From Bryobacteraceae bacterium (lineage in GTDB: Bacteria; Acidobacteriota; Terriglobia; Bryobacterales; Bryobacteraceae): a stretch of DNA of 40,375 nt. This document shows, piece after piece, positions 8,956 to 18,500 of the stretch; position 1 is the first letter of the stretch, and each line of letters opens with the position of its first letter. Where the stretch lies: contig JAICJH010000061.1 of the NCBI GenBank assembly GCA_025928545.1, positions 1 to 40,375 on the forward strand. The letters run 5' to 3'. A program made the position numbers and the translations under genes. Under the pieces are notes generated by a model that was not told the origin of the DNA, searched no databases, and saw nothing but the letters and a program-made list of their open reading frames with translations.

Positions 8956-10011
8956 ATGAACGGAAGCGTTTTCGGAGTTCAAACGAGACGTGCGATGGCT
9001 CGCAGCGCCGCACTTACGCTGGGAGCGGCGAGTCTGGGAGAGATGTTGGCGCAGCAGCCTCCGGCTGGCGGCGGTGGACGTGGCGCGCAGCCTCTGGCGC
9101 CTTACGACGACTACACCGGCTTCACGAAACTGTGGGATGGAAAGACGTTTACCAACTGGGATGGCGAGACTGATGTCTGGTCGATCGATCACGACGCCGT
9201 TCATGCCGACACAACGAAGACCCCCGGTCAACACCACGTTCACTACACCGGACCGGGCGCCATCATGGGAGATTTCCATCTGAAAGTGGAGATGAAGATG
9301 TCGGCGCAGGGCGCTAACGGCGGCATCCAGTATCGAAGCCGACTGCTTGGCCCCGGGCATGGTGGATCGATTTCCGACCCGATGGGGAAGAACCTGCCGC
9401 CCAATGTGCATACGCTGGCTGAAGCGATCGCGGCGGGGATTACATCCGTGCCGTCGGCCAATGCCGCGGCGGCTGGCCGAGGGCCGGGCGCGAGTCCGTT
9501 GCCCGCGGGCTGCCCGACACCGGCCATTGGTGCGGGTGGCCCTGGCGGACCGGGCGGTGGTCGCGGAGGCTCAGGTGGCGGGCGGGGCGGATCCGGCGGC
9601 GGACGCGGGCCGGCTGCGCCGAACCCCTGGCAGATCAGCGGCTATCAGTACGACATGAGTTCCGACAATCGCTATACGGGTCAACTGTATGAAGGGCAGG
9701 GGCGAGGTATCGTCAATCCGCCAGGCGGCATTGTGATTCTGCAACCCTGCCGTCTGACGCAGCGGATCGGGATCGCGAACGCGAATCCGGCTGCCGCGGT
9801 GAAAGAACACAAGGGTCTCGATGGCGAGTGGAACCAGATCGAAATTGTCGCGCAGGGTAATACGCTCGTGCACATGATCAATGGTCAGGTGATTACGATT
9901 TCGATTGATAATAATTCCGTCGATCGCGCGTCCAGGGGAATTCTGTCGCTGCAGCTGGAAGGCAGCGGTCAGATCTGGTATCGCAACGTTTACGTGAAAG
10001 CTTTGTCGTGA
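8956..10011 (+). CDS. Exported DUF1080 protein (3-keto-disaccharide hydrolase type)
   Basis: A 351-residue protein; the start at 8956 is set by GGAGGTGTT immediately before the ATG. The N terminus has a twin-arginine-like signal (QTRRAMARSAALTLGAA). After a short GGGGRG linker comes a DUF1080 / 3-keto-disaccharide hydrolase-like beta-sandwich: GFTKLWDGKTFTNWDG and VWSIDHDAVH at about residues 54-80, GFHL-type strands, SGYQYDMSSDNRYTGQLYEG near 230, and IWYRNVYVKAL at the end. The domain is split at about 125-225 by a long insert rich in Gly, Ser and Arg (GGGRGGSGGGRGGSGGGRG). In this family some members cleave 3-keto-glycosides; that activity here is inferred. A strong terminator follows at 10036. 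Confidence 0.8.
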   Translation: MNGSVFGVQTRRAMARSAALTLGAASLGEMLAQQPPAGGGGRGAQPLAPYDDYTGFTKLWDGKTFTNWDGETDVWSIDHDAVHADTTKTPGQHHVHYTGPGAIMGDFHLKVEMKMSAQGANGGIQYRSRLLGPGHGGSISDPMGKNLPPNVHTLAEAIAAGITSVPSANAAAAGRGPGASPLPAGCPTPAIGAGGPGGPGGGRGGSGGGRGGSGGGRGPAAPNPWQISGYQYDMSSDNRYTGQLYEGQGRGIVNPPGGIVILQPCRLTQRIGIANANPAAAVKEHKGLDGEWNQIEIVAQGNTLVHMINGQVITISIDNNSVDRASRGILSLQLEGSGQIWYRNVYVKALS

Positions 10012-10035
10012 GTTCAGGAGTGTAATCGTTGGTTG

Positions 10036-10064
10036 CGCCGGGCGAAAGCCCGGCGTTTGTTTTT
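10036..10064 (+). terminator. Rho-independent terminator after DUF1080 gene
   Basis: A perfect 8-bp GC stem, CGCCGGGC paired with GCCCGGCG, closes a GAAA tetraloop and is followed directly by TTTGTTTTT. It lies 24 bases past the DUF1080 stop codon. Confidence 0.85.
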
Positions 10065-10104
10065 ACCGGACGGGATGGTGAAAGAGTTGTGAAACCGCTC
10101 CGTA

Positions 10105-10160
10105 GAACACACAGGCACAAGTGCCTGGGTGTTCAGTGGTTCCGATGTCCCGAAGGACAT
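10105..10160. repeat. Double-hairpin element (REP-like)
   Basis: Two adjacent hairpins. The first pairs GAACAC-A-CAGGCAC with GTGCCTG-G-GTGTTC around an AA loop (10105-10134). The second pairs ATGTCC with GGACAT around CGAA (10145-10160). No coding frame covers them. The compact paired-palindrome form resembles dispersed REP-type elements, but only one copy is present in this window. Confidence 0.5.
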
Positions 10161-10213
10161 GGCGGCTTGCTTACGCGCGCGGCACAGAATCGGTAAGTAA
10201 TCGTTCATATACC

Positions 10214-10238
10214 TGGTACGACCATTCAGGTTGTACCA
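10214..10238. repeat. 10-bp inverted repeat
   Basis: TGGTACGACC and GGTTGTACCA flank a 5-base spacer; the arms pair fully if one G-U wobble is allowed. No T-run follows, so it is not an obvious terminator. It lies in the same gene-free stretch as the double hairpin. Confidence 0.5.
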
Positions 10239-10428
10239 ATGCGCGCCAAGTATCTTACGAATTGATCACTTACACCAAACTAAGGGCCTGATCGGGCTGT
10301 AGTGTGCGGGCAGCGGCACAATGCGGATTTCGTTTCGGAATATCTGGTTGCGGAATTTATAGGATTGGCAAATGACTAAGAAGTCCGGTACGCTTAGCCG
10401 CTCGCTGACGCGCGCGGCTCGCAGGTTT
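10239..10428. other. Gene-free gap
   Basis: Together with the hairpins to its left and the pseudogene to its right this forms a 745-base stretch (10012-10756) without an intact gene. I see no protein-like frame or RNA gene in these bases. Confidence 0.4.
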
Positions 10429-10646
10429 TCGCTAAAGGCTTTCTCAACGTCGCTTTTGGCATCTTGAAAATTGAGACGGCATCGCCCGTCGAGTAAAACT
10501 CCATCGCGATCCAGCGGTTGTACTTCAGCTCCGCGAGTCGCTTATAAATGTCGATGTAGTTCACATCGCCGGTTCCCGGTTCGGTCCGCCTGGGGACGTC
10601 CGCGAGGCGCACGACCTATCAGGCCTACATTCCCATCGAGCGGGTG
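10429..10646 (-). pseudogene. Truncated copy of the TIM-barrel isomerase gene
   Basis: On the minus strand this encodes DVPRRTEPGTGDVNYIDIYK and then KRLAELKYNRWIAMEF, nearly identical to the C-terminal 70 residues of the intact gene at 24980-25864. DNA similarity extends across the same span, ending around 10646 on one side and near the gene's stop on the other. A small deletion breaks the frame in the LVHIADV region, and the last residues diverge so the frame reads past the original stop. The first two thirds of the gene are absent. It is a dead 3' fragment left by duplication or rearrangement, lying just upstream of the first ThuA gene. Confidence 0.85.
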
Positions 10647-10681
10647 GCTGGCGGGCTCTGGAAAGTCCTTTCGCCGGTGAT

Positions 10682-10711
10682 TTTTGTAAAACAATTGCGT
10701 GAATATATAAG
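10682..10711 (+). promoter_or_regulatory. Candidate operator/promoter upstream of ThuA-like gene
   Basis: TTTTGTAAAACAA at 10682-10694 is an exact 13-base match to 15394-15406 upstream of the TonB receptor gene. Within it TTGTAA could be a -35 box, with TATAAG 16 bases downstream as a -10. The XylR-type regulator encoded between the two sites is a natural candidate to bind the shared motif (inference). Confidence 0.35.
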
Positions 10712-10756
10712 TCGGAATCAAGTACATTGAAGAGCGCCATTGAAAGGACGCCCGAC

Positions 10757-11599
10757 ATGAGAACTACCGTTCGCCTTCTGTGCCTGTTCGTACTCACCTC
10801 GCTCATCACTTTCTCTCAGGCTCCTCCCGCTGGTCAGCCACAACCTGCCGGGGCGTCCGGACGTGGGCGCGGCGGCCGCGGCGGCAGCGGCCGGGGCGGA
10901 GGTATGGGCAACCAGTTTGCGGGACAGAAGCGCATCCGGGCCCTGATTATCAGCGGAGGCTGTTGTCACGACTATCGCGGACAGGACAAAATCCTGATGG
11001 ACCTCATGGCCGATCAGCTACCTGTGGACTGGACCGTCATCTATGAGGGCGGCACGGGCGGCGACGTCCGAGTCCAGACCTATGACAAGCCCAATTGGGC
11101 CAGCGGTTACGACCTCGTCATTCACAACGAGTGCTACGCCAACACAAGCGATCCGCAGCTGCTCGCGGAAATCACGGCCGCCCACAAGGCCGGAGTGCCG
11201 TCGATGGTGTTTCATTGCTCGCTCCATTCCTATCGGGCCGCCACCGTTGACGACTGGCGCGAATTCATGGGCGTCATGTCTCACCGCCATACAATGGCTC
11301 ACAACATTGCGGTGAAGATCAACGGAGCGGCCTCCTCCATCACAAAAGGAATGCCCGCGGAATGGAGCACGCCGACAGACGAGCTCTATGTGATCGAAAA
11401 GCTCTGGCCGACAGCCACGGCGCTCGCCACCGCGGTCAGTCCGGAAGAAGGCCATGCGGTCTACCCGGTGATCTGGACAAACGATTATCATGGAACCCGG
11501 GTTTTCGGAACGTCGCTTGGACACGGGCCTACATGGGACGACCCGGTCTTTCGCGATATGACCGTGCGAGCGTTTAAGTGGACCGTGAATCGCGAATAG
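10757..11599 (+). CDS. Secreted ThuA-like protein 1
   Basis: A 280-residue protein; the start at 10757 follows GAAAGGACG and opens a Sec signal peptide (MRTTVRLLCLFVLTSLITF). A Gly/Arg tract (GRGRGGRGGSGRGGG) links it to a ThuA-like domain (PF06283 type, class I glutamine-amidotransferase fold): RIRALIISGGCCHDYRGQ, then a LVIHNECY strand, SMVFHCSLHSYR, and the typical C-terminal NDYHGTRVFGTSLGHG and FKWTVNRE. ThuA is linked to 3-keto-trehalose metabolism in rhizobia; here the domain is exported, which is unusual for that role. The downstream fusion gene begins at or just after this gene's stop, suggesting cotranscription. Confidence 0.82.
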   Translation: MRTTVRLLCLFVLTSLITFSQAPPAGQPQPAGASGRGRGGRGGSGRGGGMGNQFAGQKRIRALIISGGCCHDYRGQDKILMDLMADQLPVDWTVIYEGGTGGDVRVQTYDKPNWASGYDLVIHNECYANTSDPQLLAEITAAHKAGVPSMVFHCSLHSYRAATVDDWREFMGVMSHRHTMAHNIAVKINGAASSITKGMPAEWSTPTDELYVIEKLWPTATALATAVSPEEGHAVYPVIWTNDYHGTRVFGTSLGHGPTWDDPVFRDMTVRAFKWTVNRE

Positions 11600-11643
11600 C
11601 CAGACCAGTTTATTCGTCAGACTTTGCATCTCTCAAGCCGGCA

Positions 11644-14040
11644 ATGATGGCCGCGGTTCCGCTGTTTTTTCTTAGCGGATGTGCTGCGCTCATCTACGAA
11701 GTCGTCTGGTTTCAACTGCTGCAGCTGATCATCGGGTCGTCGGCTGTGTCCCTCTCCTTGCTTCTGGGCACGTTCATGGGCGGCCTGTTTATCGGGAGCT
11801 GGTTGGCGCCGCCGCGTATCCCTCCGCGCATGCACCCGATGCGGGTGTTCGCAATGCTCGAATTGACCGTGGCGGCGATGGGGCTGGCGCTGCTGTTCGG
11901 GTTACCACTTATCGACCACCTCTATCGGGGGCTTGGCGGGCATATCGGGATCCGCATGGCAATTGCGTGCGTATGCCTGTTGCCTCCCACAATCGCCATG
12001 GGCGCGACGCTGCCGGTTGTGGCCCGAGCGACGGAAGCCTCTCCCGAAGGAACCGCGTGGCTGGGTTACTTTTATGCGGCTAACATCGCGGGCGGCGTTG
12101 CGGGAACTCTGACCGCCGGATTCTATCTCCTCCGAGTATTCGATGTACAGGTCGCAACTTTTTCAGCGGCGGTCCTGAACGTTGTTGTTGCGGTCAGCGC
12201 CTGGATGCTGGGCAGGAAGATGACGGTCCCGGATCCCGCCCCTTCGCCGGTTGCCGATTCAAGCTCGCCGGCAGCGTCCGATTCCATACTCGTGTACATC
12301 GCCATCGCGCTTTCGGGAATGACCGCCCTTTCCGCGGAAGTGACATGGACGCGCCTGCTCGCTCTCAACTTCGGGGCAACCGTTTACAGCTTTTCGCTGA
12401 TCCTTGCCGCATTTCTGATCGGGCTCGGCGGGGGTGGCACGATTGGCGCGTGGCTCGGAAGCCGTGGTCGGCCGCGCCCGCGGGTTGCGCTCGGCTGGAC
12501 ACAGTTCCTGCTTTGCGCCGCCGTTTGGTGTGGAGGATGGCTGCTCACAAAAGTATTTCCCGGCTGGCAGCTGACGGATTCCGTGCGGCGCAACGCCTGG
12601 CTGTTATTTCGCGCCGATCTATTCCGCGCATTGCTCGCGGTGGAGCCGGCGAGCCTGCTCTGGGGCGCAAGCTTCACGCTTGCCCTGGCGTCGATAACCG
12701 ATGCGGGCCAGGATCGCGCGCGCATTGCGGGGGGAGTTTATGCAGCTAACACAGCAGGGGCGATTTTCGGTGCGCTCGGAACATCGTTGCTGCTGGGTCT
12801 CGGTCTGGGCAGCCAGCACGTTCAACAACTGCTCATCGGAATTGCGGCCGCAGCGGGTCTGATTGCCCTGATGTCCGCGCTGCCTGCTTCGCGGGCGGGA
12901 ATTTCGACCTTCCAATGGATCTGCGCGGCCGCGGTCGTGACATTATTCATTCCCATTGTTCCGCTTGTGCCGGACGCGCTGATCGGCTACGGCCGCGACG
13001 CCGCGGAGTGGATTCAGACCAGCCGATATGCCGACGCAGGGAAGTTCCTTTATACGGGTGAGGGACTGAGCGAGTATGTGGCGGTTTCGCAGGGCCCCGC
13101 CGGCGAACTCAATTTTCACGCGGCCGGCAAGGTCCAGGCATCTACCCTGCCGGAGGATATGCGGCTTCAGTTGCTGCTCGGCCATCTGTCACATCTCGTT
13201 CCGTCCGAGCCCGCGAATGTTCTCGTCATTGGGTGCGGCGCCGGTATTACAGCAGGCGCGGTCTCATTAGCGCCCGGCGTGCGGGAAATTACGATAGCCG
13301 AAATCGAGCCGTTGGTCTTTCAGGCGGCGGAGAAGTATTTTGGCGGGTATAACGAGCAGGTACTCAGACAGCCAGGGGTTGTGCGCCGAATCGACGATGG
13401 TCGCCACGTACTGGCGGCGTCGCCGGTGAAGTTCGATGTCATCACGACCGATCTGACAGATCCGTGGGTGAAAGGCGTGGCGGCGTTGTTCACTCGGAAG
13501 TTTTTCGAACTGGCGAAAAGCCGTCTGCGCGCGGGCGGAGTCGTGACCCAGTTTGTGCAGCTCTATCAAAGCAGCCCCGACGCTGTGAAAAGCGAGATCG
13601 CCACCTTTGTGGACGCCTTTCCGAACTCCGTCATTTGGGGCAACCCCAACAAGGGGCAGGGTTACGATCTGGTGTTGCTCGGCCAGGTGGAGCCGGTCAG
13701 GATCGACGTGGAAGACATTGAGGCGCGCCTGCTCAGCCCGCGCTACGCGGCAGTGGCGGGGTCGCTGCGCCGCATCGGCATCGGGTCCGCCGTGGAGCTG
13801 CTATCGACTTTCACGGCTACGGGCGCCGATCTGAAACCCTGGCTGCGCGGCGCCGCCATCAATCGCGACCGCGATCTTCGTCTGGAGTATCTGGCTGGAC
13901 TGGGGCTGAATCTCGATGAGAACGGGCCCATCTATCGCGAAATGCTGCGCCATGCGGCTTTTCATCCGGAATTGTTCGCGGGACCGGCATCCGATATTGC
14001 GGCGCTGCGGCAGGCGTTCGGGCGAAATGCGGCAAGGTAG
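11644..14040 (+). CDS. Fused MFS-like membrane / spermidine-synthase-like protein
   Basis: About 798 residues. The N-terminal two thirds are hydrophobic, with roughly a dozen membrane segments (starting MMAAVPLFFLSGCAALIYEV, the usual opening of the fused family). The C-terminal part is a spermidine-synthase-type Rossmann methyltransferase fold: VLVIGCGAGITAG near 525, the acidic ITIAEIEPLV, and DLTDPW near 602 where aminopropyltransferases carry their catalytic Asp region. A GTG at 11578 would add 22 residues and overlap the ThuA gene by 22 bases; the ATG pair at 11644 is preferred because the membrane segment then begins at once, but no clear binding site decides it. Substrate unknown; polyamine synthesis should not be assumed. 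Confidence 0.8.
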   Translation: MMAAVPLFFLSGCAALIYEVVWFQLLQLIIGSSAVSLSLLLGTFMGGLFIGSWLAPPRIPPRMHPMRVFAMLELTVAAMGLALLFGLPLIDHLYRGLGGHIGIRMAIACVCLLPPTIAMGATLPVVARATEASPEGTAWLGYFYAANIAGGVAGTLTAGFYLLRVFDVQVATFSAAVLNVVVAVSAWMLGRKMTVPDPAPSPVADSSSPAASDSILVYIAIALSGMTALSAEVTWTRLLALNFGATVYSFSLILAAFLIGLGGGGTIGAWLGSRGRPRPRVALGWTQFLLCAAVWCGGWLLTKVFPGWQLTDSVRRNAWLLFRADLFRALLAVEPASLLWGASFTLALASITDAGQDRARIAGGVYAANTAGAIFGALGTSLLLGLGLGSQHVQQLLIGIAAAAGLIALMSALPASRAGISTFQWICAAAVVTLFIPIVPLVPDALIGYGRDAAEWIQTSRYADAGKFLYTGEGLSEYVAVSQGPAGELNFHAAGKVQASTLPEDMRLQLLLGHLSHLVPSEPANVLVIGCGAGITAGAVSLAPGVREITIAEIEPLVFQAAEKYFGGYNEQVLRQPGVVRRIDDGRHVLAASPVKFDVITTDLTDPWVKGVAALFTRKFFELAKSRLRAGGVVTQFVQLYQSSPDAVKSEIATFVDAFPNSVIWGNPNKGQGYDLVLLGQVEPVRIDVEDIEARLLSPRYAAVAGSLRRIGIGSAVELLSTFTATGADLKPWLRGAAINRDRDLRLEYLAGLGLNLDENGPIYREMLRHAAFHPELFAGPASDIAALRQAFGRNAAR

Positions 14041-14110
14041 CGGGACCGCGGCAGACATGTTTTTATATAAACCGTTGATTTAGATCTGCTGAAAGGCATA
14101 TCCTCAATTC

Positions 14111-15283
14111 ATGTCCCGTTCCCCACGGCGAATCGCACTTGTGTATGACGGTGAACTGGCATTTTCCCGGAAGGTGATGTCGGGTGTCGCCGCTTATCTT
14201 CAGGAAGCTCCGGTCCACAGCGTTTATATTTCAGAGAACGCATTCGCGGATCGGCGGATCGCCGATCTCCGGGCATGGGGTGGCGACGGCATTATCGCGG
14301 ACTTCAATACGCAGGTGGTTGCCGATGCGGTCGTCAACTCGGGAATTCCCGCCGTGGCCTTTGGCTGTGGCGAGGGCTGGTATGTGCCTGAGGCGAAAAT
14401 TCCTTCTTTTTTTTCCAATAACGCCGCCATTGCGAGTCTCACCATCGACCATCTGATCGATCGCGGTATTCGACGTTTCGCTTATTGCGGATACTCGCAG
14501 CGCCTGAGCCATCGTTGGTCGAAAGAGCGGCAGGACGCTTTCACGAAGCTGGCCGAACAGCGCGGATTTACAGTATCCGCCTACAATTCCGGAAGCACCG
14601 GGGACCGCAACTGGGCCGCGATCGAACGTTCGCTGGCGGCCTGGCTCCGCACGCTCCCCAAGCCCGTCGGTGTGCTCGCGGCCAACGATCACCGCGCGCG
14701 GCAGGTATTGGAAGCATGCCGCGCGGCGGGAATCAGGGTGCCCCAGGAAATCAAGGTAATTGGTGTCGATAACGATGAGCTGGTATGTCAGCTGAGTAGT
14801 CCGCTGCTGACCAGCATCGAGCAGGGCACGCGGCGAATTGGCTATGAGGCCGCCTCTCTTCTGGACAAGATCATGGAAGGTAAAAGCGTGCGCCGGCTGC
14901 GTTATGTAGTCAATCCTGTCGGCATCGTGACACGCCAGTCGACGGATCTGCGAGCCATCGACGATCCCCTTGTCGCCAAGGCCATGGCAATCGTCCAGAA
15001 GGGTGCGGTCGGTGGAATTCGCGTCGCTGATATAGCAAGCCAGCTGGCCGTTTCGCGATCGGGACTGGAGTCGCATTTCCGGGCGGCAATGGGTTGTTCG
15101 GTGCGGGGCGCCGTGCGTCAGGTACAGCTGGATGAAGTCAAGCGCCTCATTACCGATACGTCAATGGCGCTGAAGGAAATTGCGGCGGCTACGGGCTTCC
15201 GTTCCGTACAGCATATGACGACACTGTTCAGGCGCGCATTCGGCAATCCTCCGGCGAAGCACAGAATCGCCATCGGAAGTTAG
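14111..15283 (+). CDS. XylR-type transcriptional regulator (sugar-binding + AraC HTH)
   Basis: 390 residues in two parts. Residues 1-280 form a LacI/periplasmic-binding-like ligand domain: RRIALVYDGELAFSRKVMSG, DGIIADF, GIPAVAFG, the FSNNAAIASLTIDHL segment and VIGVDNDELVCQLSSPLLTS. Residues 290-388 form an AraC-family double helix-turn-helix: VADIASQLAVSRSGLESHFR and LKEIAAATGFRSVQHMTTLF. This is the layout of E. coli XylR, which responds to a sugar and activates catabolic genes. It lies directly upstream of, and points toward, the TonB receptor gene, so that receptor and neighbouring exported enzymes are likely targets (inference). The AT-rich leader contains TTTTTATATAAACC. Confidence 0.88.
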   Translation: MSRSPRRIALVYDGELAFSRKVMSGVAAYLQEAPVHSVYISENAFADRRIADLRAWGGDGIIADFNTQVVADAVVNSGIPAVAFGCGEGWYVPEAKIPSFFSNNAAIASLTIDHLIDRGIRRFAYCGYSQRLSHRWSKERQDAFTKLAEQRGFTVSAYNSGSTGDRNWAAIERSLAAWLRTLPKPVGVLAANDHRARQVLEACRAAGIRVPQEIKVIGVDNDELVCQLSSPLLTSIEQGTRRIGYEAASLLDKIMEGKSVRRLRYVVNPVGIVTRQSTDLRAIDDPLVAKAMAIVQKGAVGGIRVADIASQLAVSRSGLESHFRAAMGCSVRGAVRQVQLDEVKRLITDTSMALKEIAAATGFRSVQHMTTLFRRAFGNPPAKHRIAIGS

Positions 15284-15393
15284 AAAGCGCACATCCACAG
15301 GCTCCCACTCGGCCTGCCGCCAGTCATTCCCCAGTTCGTCCGGAGCCCGCGAGCAGCTTCGAAGCTGGAGCAATCTATAAAGAGTTTATGTAA

Positions 15394-15406
15394 TTTTGTA
15401 AAACAA
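15394..15406. promoter_or_regulatory. Shared 13-base motif upstream of TonB receptor gene
   Basis: TTTTGTAAAACAA recurs exactly at 10682-10694, upstream of the first ThuA-like gene. It lies about 130 bases before the receptor start in an AT-rich patch of the 252-base gap between the regulator and the receptor. It may be a regulator site (inference). Confidence 0.35.
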
Positions 15407-15535
15407 CAGGCTTGCTCCCGGCGCGCCTAAGCGCTAACGTGGACTTCCAGGGGAGTCGTTCAGTCTGCTGCCATGTAATCAGTCCATCGAGATACATCGG
15501 CACGGCCACCCATGTCCCAAAAGGAGATACGAGTG

Positions 15536-18500
15536 ATGAAACTCAGATCGGTATTGAAGGCGGTTAGTATTCTGTCTTTGTTTTCCGTGTCCTTGTTCGG
15601 CCAGACCAGTTCCAGTTCGCTTCAGGGAACGGTTATGGATCCAAGCGGCGCGGTGGTGGTGGGCGCCGATATCCAGGTAAAAGATCAGACCACGGGCACG
15701 CTTCACGTCGCAAAAACCGGCGCGGAGGGTGTTTTTCGGGTTCTCGGCATTACGGCGGGAAGCTATACGGTAACGGCGAAGGCCACCGGGTTCAAGACAC
15801 GGGTCCAGCCGAACATCGAAGTGCAGGCCAGCCAGACGCGCGACATCGGTAACATTTCGCTGGAACTCGGCAATGCTTCAGATCAGGTCACGGTAACCGC
15901 CGAGGCGGCTCAGGTGCAGCTTTCGAGCAGCGAAAATGCCAAGAATGTGAATAACACGCAGATCGAGAATGTCCCGGAAAAAGGCCGGGACGTGTTTGCG
16001 TTCATCGGAACTCTGGCGGGGATCGTGGATACGAGCGGCTCTAACACGTCGGTCGGAACCGGTTCTCACGACTACCGCAACGCATATTCCGTGGGCGGCC
16101 TGACGATCAACGGCAACACGTCGATGACAAATGTCACTGTCGACGGGCTCTCCGGCGAAGATGTCGGGTGCGGCGCCTGCCTTCTGGAAGGCAACCCCAA
16201 CATGGATGCACTGGCAGAGGTCAAGGTTCTGAGTTCCAACTACGCGGCGGAATTCGGCCGTAATTCGGGCGGCACCATCACTCTCACGACGAAGAGCGGC
16301 GGGCAGACGTTCCACGGTTCCGGATGGTGGACTCACCGTCATGAAGAGTTCAATGCGAATACGTTCTTCAATAACCTGGCCGGCGTGGCCAAGCCGAAGT
16401 ATCGCTTCAACATCAGCGGCTGGAGCCTGGGTGGACCGGTTTACATCCCGGGCAAGTTTAACCGGAACAAAAACAAGTTATTTTTCTTCGCGTCCGAAGA
16501 GTGGACCGCGCAGTATCCAGGCGCGACGCTGGTTCAGAGAAATATGCCCACAGCCCTCGAACGGACCGGCGATTTCTCCCAAAGCTTCAATGTCAACGGC
16601 AGCCTCGTGGTGGTAAAGAATCCGACGACCGGCGTTGCATTCAGCGGTAACGTGATTCCGAAAAGCCTTTTCGATCCGACCGGGGTTGGGTCAAAGATTC
16701 TCAACTTTTTCCCGCTGCCCAATTATTTCCCGGCCCCCGGCAGCCCGAACTACCTGAAATACAATTACCAGTTGCTGAATGGCGGCCAGCATCCGCTGCG
16801 CGACGACGTCTTCCGCATCGATGCCAATCCCAGCTCGAAAGTTTCCGCCTATGCGCGACTCGTGAAGGATAAAGACATCACGACCGATCCGTTCGCCGGT
16901 TTTGATTTCGTCTATTCTCCGCAGAGCCACCCGTTGCCTGCCTACAACCTGTCAGGCGCGGTCACATGGACGATCAAGCCGACTCTGGTGAATGAAACCA
17001 ATGTCGGAAAAGCGGGCAGCGACTGGAATTTCTACTACATCGATCCATCGAATCTGGACCGCTCTGTATTTGGCAATCCAGCCAAGCTTTTCCCGGTGAA
17101 GTTCAACGACCCCTCCACCGTCTCCAGCGTGGATCCCGCCAATCTTCACATGTACAACTTCATTCCGAATGTGAGCTTCGGCAGCATTCCGTCGAGCGCC
17201 ACCAGCGTATCGCTGGGACGCGAGACGCCGAATCCGGTTCACAACTATTCGATCGTGGACAACCTGAGCTGGGTCAAGGGCAGGCACACGCTCAAGATGG
17301 GAATCTACGAAGAGTATGCGTGGAAGTATCAGCCTTCGGGCGTCGCCTATGCGGGAAGCTATAACTTCGGAAACGACGCCAACAATGCATCGTTCGGCGC
17401 ACAAAACGGTTACGCCAACGCGCTGCTCGGATACTTCTCGAGCTACAGCGAGCAGTCGGTCCGGCTCGCCAACACCGTCGACTACTGGAATTCCGAATGG
17501 TTTGTTCAGGACAGCTGGCGGGTGAGCAAGAGATTGACGCTCGATCTAGGCGTCAGGTTCTATCACCAGTCGCCACAGGTGGACGAAAACGGTACATGGG
17601 CTGTTTTCAACCCGGCGAAATACAGTGCCGCAAATGCGCCCCGGCTCTATGCGCCCGCAATCGTCAATGGCGCGCGCGTCGCACAGGACCCGGTTACGAA
17701 AGCGACGGCGCCGGCCTCGGCGATCGGCGCGTTTGTGCCGAACACGGGAGATCTCGCGAACGGCATGGTTGCGCTCGGCAAGGGCCAGCCTTCGTACGAA
17801 CAGAGTCCCGGTGTGGTGGCGGGCCCGCGCATTGGCTTCGCCTATGACGTTTTCGGCAACGGCAAAACCGCCATGCGCGGTGGCTTCGGTATCTTCTACA
17901 ATCGCGTCAACGGCAACTCCGTTTACAACATGACGGGCAACCCGCCCAATTCGTACACGGCGACTGTGTATGACGGAACTATCGGCAGCCTCACTCCGGG
18001 TCAGGGCTACATTGCTCCGAGCAGTGTCAGCTACTATACCGACGGACAGTGGGATTCCGAAAGAAACGCCAGTCTGGGTGTTCAGCATTCATTGGGCTGG
18101 GGCTCTGTTCTGGACGTTTCCTGGGTCGCCAACTGGGGTGTCAATCAGCCCTGGCGCGTGAACCTGAATCCGATTCCGGTAGGAGCCGATTTCCAGGCGG
18201 CGAATGCGGATCCCACGAAGTCGGGATCAGTGCTCTCCTCGGCGTTCCTTCGTAAGAATTATCCTGGCTGGCAGGATCTCAACGCGGAAGGCTGGGGCGG
18301 GGCAACCAACTATAATTCGCTCCAGACGAGTTTCCGGCACCATTCCCGGAGCGGGCTTGAGTTTAATGTGAATTACACGTGGTCCCGCGGGATGGGCGTA
18401 ACTTCATTTCAGCCTTTGGTGGCCGACAATCGAGCGTATAACTACGGACCGATCGGCGCCGATCGCCGTCACGTGTTTTCGCTCAACTACAGCTACAACA

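Noticed and set aside
8665..9411. N-terminal extension of propeller D
   Set aside because: Overlaps the DUF1080 gene on the other strand and would bury the signal peptide in the middle of the protein.
9540..9620. Short GGC/GGA repeats considered as a CRISPR or tandem array
   Set aside because: They are in-frame Gly/Arg/Ser codons inside the DUF1080 gene with no spacer structure; no CRISPR array was seen anywhere in the window.
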